NCBI GenBank assembly: GCA_009786775.1
Contig: WQRL01000016.1
Location: forward strand, 1 to 12,541
DNA from: Oscillospiraceae bacterium
Lineage (GTDB): Bacteria; Bacillota; Clostridia; Oscillospirales; Oscillospiraceae
DNA length: 12,541 nucleotides
Reading direction: 5' to 3'
Shown here: positions 1 through 5,863 of the stretch, one piece after another
Layout: each line of letters starts with the position of its first letter
How positions within the stretch are numbered: position 1 is the first letter of the stretch
The notes under the pieces: generated by a model
The model's database searches: none
Told to the model about the DNA's origin: nothing
What the model saw: the letters and a program-made list of their open reading frames with translations, nothing else
Program-made: the position numbers and the translations under genes

Positions 1-1791
1 GTGATAAGCGCTTGTTCGCCGCGTATGCACGAGAGCACATTCCGCCGGGCTGCGCAGCGTGCAGAGCTTAACCCATTTATGCTTGAGATGGCAAATATAA
101 GGGAGCAGTGCTCCTGGGTTCACAAAAATAAGGCGGAGGCAACGGACAAGGCGTGCGCGCTGAGCCGTGCGGCAATTGCCAAAGTCCACCGCAACACCCC
201 TCTGTTTCCGGGCGAAAGCCCTGTGACGAAGCGTGCCCTTGTAATCGGCGGAGGCATAGCAGGTGTGTCATGTGCCCTCGATATTGCCGAGGCTGGCTTT
301 GAGGTGGACATAGTTGAGGCAGGCCCGAGCATAGGCGGCAAAATGGCGCAGCTAGACAAGACCTTTCCCACCCTGGACTGTTCAGCCTGCATCCTGACGC
401 CCAAGATGGTGGATGCGGCATCCCATGAGAACATAACCATTCATACTTACAGCGAAGTGGAGTCTGTCGGGGGTTTCGTGGGCGACTTTACAATTACTAT
501 ACGCAAAAAATCCCGGAGCGTTGATATGGGCAAATGCACGGGCTGCGGAGCCTGCTATGACAAATGCCCTGTCAAAAAAATCCCCAGTGAATTTGACGAA
601 GGCCTCTGTGGCAGAACTGCAATATACACACCCTTTGCCCAAGCTATCCCCAATGTCCCCGTAATAGACAGGCGAAACTGCCTTAAGTTTAAGACGGGCA
701 AATGCGGCCTGTGTGAAACCGTCTGTGCGCCTCAGGCTATTGACTTTGAGCAAGAAGATGAGCTAGTTGAGCAAAAATATGGCGCGGTAATAATGGCCAC
801 AGGCATTACACCTGTTAGCTTGGAAAAGTTTGGCGAATATAGCTATACAAGCCCTGATGTAATAACCTCCCTTGAGTTCGAGCGCATTACAAACGCCGCC
901 GGACCGACAAAGGGGGAGCTTGTAAGGTTATCTGACAACAGAAAGCCAAGGAGTATCACATTTATCCAATGTGTGGGCTCAAGAGATGTTACGCCGCGCT
1001 CAAAGCCTTACTGCTCAAAGATTTGCTGCATGTACACAGCCAAACATGCCATGCTGGTAAAAGAGAAGTACCCTAATATAAAGGTTGATGTGTTTTACAT
1101 AGACGTGCGCACGCCCGGAAAGAATTTTGACGAATTTTACCGCCGTGCCGCAGAGGAATACGGAGTCAACTATATCAAAGGCCAAGTCGGCAAAGTGGTG
1201 GACATGGGGGATCATCTGTGGCTCCGCGCTGCTGATATGCTTGATAACAGGCAGCTTACCATGCAAACTGACATGGTTGTGCTGGCGGCAGCCGTAGAGC
1301 CTGTGGCGACCACCAGAGCTCTTGCTGCAATGCTGTCGGCGAGCATAGATACTAATGGTTTTATGACAGAGGCTCATCCCAAACTAAAGCCCGTGGAGAG
1401 CCCGACGGCCGGTGTGTTTTTGTCAGGTGCGTGCCAAGGGCCTAAGGACATCCCTGAAACGGTATCTCAAGCAGGTGCTACTGCCGCAAAAGTAATCGGC
1501 CTTTTATCAAAAAATAAGCTGGTGACAAACCCATGTACCGCCGATGTAGATCCCCTGTACTGCAACGGCTGCTCGGCATGTGAGAAGGTCTGCCCTTACG
1601 GCGCGGTAGTCTATGAAGAAACGCAGATAAACGACCACGGACAAAAGGAAGTTAGGCGCATAGCGGCGGTGAACAAAGCCCTGTGCCAGGGCTGCGGAGC
1701 CTGTGTAGTGACATGCCCATCCGGGGCTATGGACTTGCTCGGCTTTTCAAACAGGCAAATAACAGCGGAGGTGGATGCTCTATGCCGCTAG
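1..1791 (+). CDS. hdrA: HdrA-type FAD/iron-sulfur electron-bifurcating subunit, 5' end outside window
   Basis: Heterodisulfide reductase subunit A-like protein, the flavin-containing core that splits electron pairs between ferredoxin and a higher-potential acceptor. The frame is open at base 1 and begins inside the conserved ACSPRMHE stretch, so the GTG at base 1 is an internal Val codon and roughly the first 90 residues are missing. In window numbering: FAD Rossmann motif GGGIAG 83-88; the HdrA cysteine pair DCSAC (C127, C130); a first 4Fe-4S motif C179/C182/C185/C189; further Cys C227/C235/C238/C242; a mid-protein Cys group C324, C338, C342, C343; a flavin-binding stretch near 470-497; and a C-terminal ferredoxin domain with C521/C524/C527/C531 and C562/C565/C568/C572. 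The last 10 bases overlap the next gene. The linked Flx-type genes mark it as a bacterial NADH-coupled Hdr rather than a methanogen one. The family call is very secure; the partner and substrate are inferred from context. Confidence 0.95.
   Translation: MISACSPRMHESTFRRAAQRAELNPFMLEMANIREQCSWVHKNKAEATDKACALSRAAIAKVHRNTPLFPGESPVTKRALVIGGGIAGVSCALDIAEAGFEVDIVEAGPSIGGKMAQLDKTFPTLDCSACILTPKMVDAASHENITIHTYSEVESVGGFVGDFTITIRKKSRSVDMGKCTGCGACYDKCPVKKIPSEFDEGLCGRTAIYTPFAQAIPNVPVIDRRNCLKFKTGKCGLCETVCAPQAIDFEQEDELVEQKYGAVIMATGITPVSLEKFGEYSYTSPDVITSLEFERITNAAGPTKGELVRLSDNRKPRSITFIQCVGSRDVTPRSKPYCSKICCMYTAKHAMLVKEKYPNIKVDVFYIDVRTPGKNFDEFYRRAAEEYGVNYIKGQVGKVVDMGDHLWLRAADMLDNRQLTMQTDMVVLAAAVEPVATTRALAAMLSASIDTNGFMTEAHPKLKPVESPTAGVFLSGACQGPKDIPETVSQAGATAAKVIGLLSKNKLVTNPCTADVDPLYCNGCSACEKVCPYGAVVYEETQINDHGQKEVRRIAAVNKALCQGCGACVVTCPSGAMDLLGFSNRQITAEVDALCR
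1767..1774 (+). promoter_or_regulatory. Shine-Dalgarno site setting the flxD start
   Basis: GGAGGTGG lies 7 bases before ATG 1782, still inside the hdrA coding sequence. The frame is open upstream to an ATG at 1683, but only the 1782 start has a ribosome site and gives the usual MvhD-type N-terminus, so 1782 is chosen. Confidence 0.8.
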
Positions 1792-2327
1792 ATAAGCTAG
1801 ATAATTTAGATAACGAAGATTTTACCCCTTTGATTGTAGCGTTTTGCTGCAATTGGTGCTCATACGCAGGGGCGGACTTGGCGGGGACAAGCAGGCTTAG
1901 CTACCCCGCGGAGGTTAAGATTATAAAAGTGCCCTGCTCGTGCAGGATTGACCCTTTGTTTGTGCTGCGTGCATTTCAAAGAGGCGCCGACGGGGCGATA
2001 CTCTGCGGCTGCCATCCCGGAGATTGCCACTACAGCACAGGAAATTACTACGCAAGGCGGCGTATTACTTTGTTTTTCTCGATGCTTGACTACTTGGGCA
2101 TTGAGAAGCAGCGCACGCATCTTGAGTGGGTTTCAGCAGCGGAAGGCGCGAAATTTGCCGAAACAATGAGGGCATTTACAAAGCAAATACACGCTCTGGG
2201 CAAAAACAAGAAAATTGCAGGGGGCTTGCGCAAGGAGCTTCACGCAAACTTTTCAGCGTACACAGGGTTCGGCGGTCAAGGCGGTCAGGGCGGCCAAGGC
2301 GCGGAGCCTACGGAGGGCAGGGGATGA
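1782..2327 (+). CDS. flxD: MvhD/FlxD-type 2Fe-2S electron-transfer subunit
   Basis: Small iron-sulfur protein of 181 residues in the MvhD/FlpD family. In known Hdr complexes it docks on HdrA and passes electrons from a hydrogenase, formate dehydrogenase or NADH module to the HdrA flavin. Family landmarks are CNWC (C23, C26) followed by SYAGADLAGTSRL, the CxxRIDP stretch near 52-58, and GCHPGDCHY at 76-84 (C77, C82). Extra cysteines sit at C22, C54 and C75; C54 falls where I recall most relatives having Gly. The C-terminus is a short Gly/Gln-rich tail (about 163-173) from a 9-base tandem repeat, probably a flexible linker. The gene overlaps hdrA by 10 bases and shares ATGA with the next gene, so translation is probably coupled. 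With NAD-binding flxA in the same run and no hydrogenase genes in view, the FlxD name fits better than MvhD. Confidence 0.9.
   Translation: MPLDKLDNLDNEDFTPLIVAFCCNWCSYAGADLAGTSRLSYPAEVKIIKVPCSCRIDPLFVLRAFQRGADGAILCGCHPGDCHYSTGNYYARRRITLFFSMLDYLGIEKQRTHLEWVSAAEGAKFAETMRAFTKQIHALGKNKKIAGGLRKELHANFSAYTGFGGQGGQGGQGAEPTEGRG
2271..2297 (+). repeat. 9-base tandem repeat, three units
   Basis: Three consecutive units GGCGGTCAA, GGCGGTCAG and GGCGGCCAA encode three Gly-Gly-Gln triplets in the tail of the FlxD-type protein. The differences are all at third codon positions, so the amino acid repeat is kept. Unit number could vary between strains. Confidence 0.8.
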
Positions 2328-3217
2328 TACAGGATTTAATGATTGAAAGAGCCAAGCAGTTGCTTCTGTCAGGCGAAATAACCTGCGCAGCCGGCTGGAA
2401 AAGAGGAGATTTCATAACGGATTCTCAGCCCGCCATATTTGAGAGCCTTCAGGAGCTTGAGAACTTGGTCTATGATAAATACTGTGCTGCAAACTTGAGC
2501 AAGTATTTAGTAGGGCTAAACCTCAAAGAGGGGAAAATCCTAGTGTTTCTGAAGCCCTGTGACAGCTATAGTTTTAACCAGCTCGTCAAAGAGAACTTAA
2601 TTAAAAGAGAAAGCGTGTACATAATCGGCATAGGCTGCGAGGGTAATATACGCCTTGAGGAAATGCAGGGGACGGAGCTTCTGGAGAGATGTCTAGTCTG
2701 CACCAAGACAGAGCACGTTGTCTATGATGAGCTAGTGGGGGAGCAGCTAAATGCGCGAGAAGCCCGCAGCCGCTTTGAAGGGGTTTTGGAGCTGGAGCAG
2801 ATGAGCAGCGGCAACCGCTACGGCTTTTGGCATGAGCAGCTTTCAAGATGTATACGCTGCAATGCCTGCCGAAATGTCTGTCCCTCATGTAATTGCCGCA
2901 AATGTGTGTTTGATAACAACAAGTATGATACGGGGCAAAAAGCGAGTGTTTCCACATTTGAAGATCAGATGTTTCACATAATCCGCGCCTATCACGTCGC
3001 AGGCAGGTGTACGGATTGCGGGGAGTGCAGCAGGGTGTGTCCTCAACTGATTGAGCTGCACTTGCTTAACCGAAAGTTCATCAAGGATATAAACACTCTA
3101 TACGGCCCGTACCAAGCGGGTGAAGATATCTCCGCCCAGGGTCCCCTAACAGATTTTAACGCGAAAACAGACCCCGAACCCGGCATCATACACCAAGGGG
3201 GGCAGGCTGATGTATAA
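2324..3217 (+). CDS. 4Fe-4S dicluster electron-transfer protein, FlxC-like
   Basis: Iron-sulfur protein of 297 residues that probably relays electrons between the NAD module and the FlxD-type subunit. The N-terminal half (about 1-150) resembles the FrhB/FdhB type of domain found in F420- and Hdr-linked enzymes, with scattered Cys (C79 in KPCDSYS, C105, C123, C126). The C-terminal half has two 4Fe-4S motifs, C176/C179/C182/C186 and C229/C232/C235/C239, with three further Cys (C189, C191, C194) directly after the first. The ATG at 2324 is chosen because GGAGGG at 2312-2317 lies 6 bases upstream and the ATGA overlap with flxD implies coupled translation; the open frame back to 2126 is only shadow sequence of flxD. 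The last 35 or so residues are low in conserved features. The family is clear, but the exact match to FlxC of Desulfovibrio is from memory, so no symbol is given. Confidence 0.85.
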   Translation: MIQDLMIERAKQLLLSGEITCAAGWKRGDFITDSQPAIFESLQELENLVYDKYCAANLSKYLVGLNLKEGKILVFLKPCDSYSFNQLVKENLIKRESVYIIGIGCEGNIRLEEMQGTELLERCLVCTKTEHVVYDELVGEQLNAREARSRFEGVLELEQMSSGNRYGFWHEQLSRCIRCNACRNVCPSCNCRKCVFDNNKYDTGQKASVSTFEDQMFHIIRAYHVAGRCTDCGECSRVCPQLIELHLLNRKFIKDINTLYGPYQAGEDISAQGPLTDFNAKTDPEPGIIHQGGQADV

Positions 3218-4238
3218 AATGAATATGCAAGATATGCCGGAAATGTTAACGCATATGGCTGAGCTAATGGATGTTTATGTGCCTGTTAGAAGAGGCGGGC
3301 TTGTAAACTTTGAGCCTTTTTCGCAGGGCGTTGAGGTTGACCTCGGCACATTAAAGACAGTGAAATCCCCTAAAGATTTTTTCCTGCCGCAGGTTGAGCA
3401 CCTATTTTCTGCACAAAGCCAGGGTTCAAAACTCAGCGTCAAGCCTCAGGACTTGCCAAGTAGCCCTTTTGCCATATTCGGAATAAGAAGCTGTGATTCA
3501 CGCGGGCTGGAGATACTCGACTCAGTATATCTCAGTGAGCCTGTGGACAAGTTTTATGAGGCAAGGCGCGAAAAGGGTATAATAATGTCTCTCGCCTGTT
3601 TAGACCCGACCGCAACTTGCTTCTGTACCGCATTTGAGATTGACCCCGCCGAGCCCAAGGCGGATGTGGCTATGTGGGAGGTAGTAGGTCAGCTCTATGC
3701 GCAGGCTCAAAGCGCAAAAGGGGAGAGCCTTATTATTGAGTTGTCAAAGTTTTTTCAAAAAGCAGACATAGGGGATATCGCCCAAGAGCAAGGCGCCATA
3801 CGTGAAAAAGCCTCTGAGCTTCCGTGGGGGAAGTTGCCTTTGCAGGAACTAAAGTCCGACAGACTTCTTGAATTATTCGATGCTCCGCAGTGGGAAGAGC
3901 TTCACAAAACCTGTCTTGCTTGTGGAATTTGCACTTACTTATGCCCGACCTGCCAGTGTTACGATGTCCAAGATCACGGCACGGGCGCAGAAATCCTGCG
4001 CTACCGCTGCTGGGACTCTTGCATGTATTCAGATTTCACCATGATGGCTCACGGGAATATACGCAACTCGCAAAAAGAGCGCTTCCGACAAAGGTTTATG
4101 CACAAACTTGTGTACCACCCTGAAAATAACGGTGGCGAAATTTCTTGCGTAGGCTGCGGGCGCTGTGTAAGCAAGTGTCCGGCATCGCTGAATATAATCA
4201 AGGTTATAAATAGTTTGGTGGTGAAAGCTGATGTGTAA
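3210..4238 (+). CDS. 4Fe-4S dicluster protein, AsrA/HydB-like (FlxB-type)
   Basis: Protein of 342 residues similar to subunit A of anaerobic sulfite reductase and the beta subunit of archaeal sulfhydrogenase, which bridge a flavin NAD(P)H module to the rest of a soluble complex. Landmarks: FGIRSCDSRGLEILD at 90-104; CFCT at 137-140; a first 4Fe-4S motif C235/C238/C241/C245 followed by C248 and C250; RYRCWDSCMYSDF near 264-276; and a second 4Fe-4S motif C313/C316/C319/C323. It overlaps the preceding gene by 8 bases and the following one by 8. AAGGGGGG at 3195-3202 sits 7 bases before ATG 3210; an ATG three codons later is possible but less well spaced. The next gene is the matching AsrB/HydG-like flavoprotein, so the two very probably form one NADH-oxidising unit. 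AsrA itself is less likely because no sulfite reductase gene (asrC) is present. Confidence 0.88.
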   Translation: MYKMNMQDMPEMLTHMAELMDVYVPVRRGGLVNFEPFSQGVEVDLGTLKTVKSPKDFFLPQVEHLFSAQSQGSKLSVKPQDLPSSPFAIFGIRSCDSRGLEILDSVYLSEPVDKFYEARREKGIIMSLACLDPTATCFCTAFEIDPAEPKADVAMWEVVGQLYAQAQSAKGESLIIELSKFFQKADIGDIAQEQGAIREKASELPWGKLPLQELKSDRLLELFDAPQWEELHKTCLACGICTYLCPTCQCYDVQDHGTGAEILRYRCWDSCMYSDFTMMAHGNIRNSQKERFRQRFMHKLVYHPENNGGEISCVGCGRCVSKCPASLNIIKVINSLVVKADV

Positions 4239-5058
4239 ACAAGATTCCCTTATCCCGCAAATCGGGGTAATTACAAAGGTTAAAACCGAAACCCCTGATG
4301 TGAAAACATTTAGCATAACGGATATAGAGGGCAAAAAAGCCTTTGACCACAAATCTGGGCAGTGCGCAATGATATCTGTGCCGGGGGTGGGGGAGGCTAT
4401 GTTCTCAATTACCTCAGCTCCCACAAACACGAAGCTGATGGAGTTTAGCATAAAGAGTTGCGGGGTGCTTACGAGCTATCTGCACACACTGGGGGACGAG
4501 AGCCAAGTTACAATCCGGGGGCCCTACGGCAACGCATTTCCCCTTGAAGAGTTTAAGAATAAAGACCTTTTGTTTATTGCGGGGGGCATAGGCCTTGCGC
4601 CCGTAAGGTCTGTTATAAACTTTGTGCTTGACAAGAGGGAAGATTACGGCAAAGTCGATATTTTGTACGGTGCGCGTTCCTATGATGATTTAGTTTTCAA
4701 AGAAGAGATATCGCAGAAATGGCCGGATGAATATAAAACTCAGGTTCATCTGACCATTGACAGCCCTCAAGAGGGCTGGAGCGGGAATGTGGGTTTTGTG
4801 CCCGCTTATTTAAGGGAGCTAAACGTCAAAAATGACAAGATGGTAATTGTCTGTGGGCCGCCCATAATGATAAAGTTTGTACTGGAAGAGCTTAGAAATT
4901 TAGGGTTTGAAAAAGAGCAGGTATACACCACTCTGGAGCTTAGGATGAAGTGCGGAATCGGCAAATGCGGACGTTGCAACATAGGCTCTAAATATGTGTG
5001 TAAGGACGGCCCGGTATTCCGCTGTGATGAGCTTGATAGCATGCCGGGTGAATATTAG
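4231..5058 (+). CDS. flxA: FAD/NAD(H)-binding 2Fe-2S oxidoreductase (FlxA-type)
   Basis: Flavoprotein of 275 residues in the ferredoxin-NAD(P)+ reductase superfamily, of the PyrK/AsrB/HydG kind; the likely entry point for NADH electrons. The FAD domain (about 8-105) has MFSITSAP at 57-64 and RGPYGNAFP at 96-104. The NAD domain (about 110-225) has IAGGIGLAPVRSVI at 116-129 and CGPPIMIKF at 208-216. The C-terminal 2Fe-2S motif is C241/C246/C249/C257 (CGIGKCGRCNIG). The start overlaps the stop of the preceding gene (ATGTGTAA), with a moderate ribosome site GGTGGTGA at 4217-4224. Pyrimidine synthesis (PyrK) is unlikely because no pyrD lies nearby, and sulfite reduction (AsrB) is unlikely because asrC is absent. 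With HdrA and the FlxD-type gene in the same run, a FlxA role is the best reading. NADH rather than NADPH is inferred from known Flx-Hdr systems. Confidence 0.88.
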   Translation: MCKQDSLIPQIGVITKVKTETPDVKTFSITDIEGKKAFDHKSGQCAMISVPGVGEAMFSITSAPTNTKLMEFSIKSCGVLTSYLHTLGDESQVTIRGPYGNAFPLEEFKNKDLLFIAGGIGLAPVRSVINFVLDKREDYGKVDILYGARSYDDLVFKEEISQKWPDEYKTQVHLTIDSPQEGWSGNVGFVPAYLRELNVKNDKMVIVCGPPIMIKFVLEELRNLGFEKEQVYTTLELRMKCGIGKCGRCNIGSKYVCKDGPVFRCDELDSMPGEY

Positions 5059-5063
5059 CGCAT

Positions 5064-5118
5064 TAGCGGCGCGCAATTTTATAAGTGCTGCGCATAACTT
5101 GCAACTAGCGGCGGGCAA
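5064..5118. repeat. Intergenic near-perfect direct repeat, 42-base period
   Basis: TAGCGGCGCGCAA (5064-5076) recurs as TAGCGGCGGGCAA (5106-5118), 12 of 13 bases alike. A shorter direct repeat ATTAGCG occurs at 5054-5060 and 5062-5068, across the flxA stop codon. The 112-base gap 5059-5170 is otherwise non-coding in appearance. It may be a copy of a genome-wide intergenic repeat or a decayed tandem array; one window cannot tell. Confidence 0.6.
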
Positions 5119-5130
5119 CCAGCGCAGCGC
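5085..5130 (+). other. Possible intercistronic mRNA stem-loop
   Basis: GTGCTGCGC (5085-5093) can pair with GCGCAGCGC (5122-5130): nine pairs including one G-U, with a 28-base loop. No run of T follows, so it is not a classical terminator. It lies between flxA and the fumarate-reductase-like genes and could protect an mRNA end or act as a processing site, changing the ratio of the two halves of the operon. The base pairing is seen; the role is inferred. Confidence 0.4.
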
Positions 5131-5151
5131 AATAGGTCATTTTGCTAAATG

Positions 5152-5161
5152 AAAGGTGAGG
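5152..5161 (+). promoter_or_regulatory. Shine-Dalgarno site setting the start at 5171
   Basis: AAAGGTGAGG ends 9 bases before ATG 5171. The frame also has a GTG at 5156, but this lies inside the ribosome site itself, so 5171 is the real start. Confidence 0.75.
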
Positions 5162-5170
5162 ACATCTATT

Positions 5171-5845
5171 ATGGAAAATATGGCTAATGTGTATTTTTAC
5201 GGTAAGCATTACTTGGTGCCTGCTGATTTGACTATTATGAATGCCATGGAATATGCAGGCTATCAGCTAGTTAGGGGCTGCGGCTGCCGGCACGGCTTTT
5301 GCGGGGCATGTGCCGCTATTTACAGAAAATCGGGGGATACTAAGTTAAATGCCTGTCTGGCCTGCCAGACTCAGGTTGAAGACGGTATGTTCGTGGCGAC
5401 TCTACCCTTTTTTCCCGCAGCTAAGCGGATATACGATATAAACGGGATAAAGCCCACAGAGCAGATAATGATGCAGCTCTACCCTGAGATATATTCGTGC
5501 ATCGGGTGCAATGCCTGTACAAAGTCATGTGCGAGGGATCTAAATGTAATGCAGTATATAGCTTATGCCCAGCGTAACGAGCTTGAGAAATGTGCTGCTG
5601 AATCCTTTGACTGTGTAAGTTGCGGTATTTGCGTATCCCGCTGCCCTGCGGGAATCTCCCACAATCTTGTGGGTCTTTTAGCGCGCAGGCTCACAGGCAA
5701 GTACCTGCACCCCGAGAGTGAACATACAAATAAGCGCGCAGCCGATGTTGCAGCAGGTAAATTTGATGAACTGATTTTGCAAATGATGGAAAAACCCCTT
5801 GAGGAGTTACAGCAACTGTATGACTCAAGAGAGATAGAAAAGTAA
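5171..5845 (+). CDS. Fumarate-reductase-like iron-sulfur subunit, 2Fe-2S plus HdrC-like dicluster
   Basis: Iron-sulfur protein of 224 residues, expected to carry electrons to the flavoprotein encoded next to it. The N-terminal part (about 5-80) is a plant-type 2Fe-2S domain as in FrdB/SdhB, with C39, C44, C47 and a distal C62 (C37 and C65 also present). The C-terminal part carries two full four-cysteine motifs, C110/C113/C116/C120 and C148/C151/C154/C158 (the latter followed by PAG). Classical SdhB/FrdB has one 4Fe-4S and one 3Fe-4S cluster, with a non-Cys residue in the second motif; two complete motifs are more like HdrC or the N-terminal part of methanogen TfrB. The CCG (HdrB-like) domain of TfrB is absent, and no membrane-anchor gene follows. 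The last 25 residues are Glu/Leu-rich. It lies 18 bases before the flavoprotein gene. The subunit role is confident; the exact cluster types are inferred. Confidence 0.85.
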   Translation: MENMANVYFYGKHYLVPADLTIMNAMEYAGYQLVRGCGCRHGFCGACAAIYRKSGDTKLNACLACQTQVEDGMFVATLPFFPAAKRIYDINGIKPTEQIMMQLYPEIYSCIGCNACTKSCARDLNVMQYIAYAQRNELEKCAAESFDCVSCGICVSRCPAGISHNLVGLLARRLTGKYLHPESEHTNKRAADVAAGKFDELILQMMEKPLEELQQLYDSREIEK

Positions 5846-5863
5846 AGAGGGAGGGGTATACAG

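Noticed and set aside
382..753. Open frame antisense to hdrA
   Set aside because: No ribosome site or recognisable protein; it is the complement of conserved HdrA coding sequence.
1683..1781. Upstream extension of the FlxD-type gene to an ATG at 1683
   Set aside because: It overlaps the conserved final ferredoxin motif of HdrA and has no ribosome site, unlike ATG 1782.
5080..5085. TATAAG as a -10 box for a separate promoter of the fumarate-reductase genes
   Set aside because: No -35-like sequence at 16-18 bases upstream, so an independent promoter is not supported.
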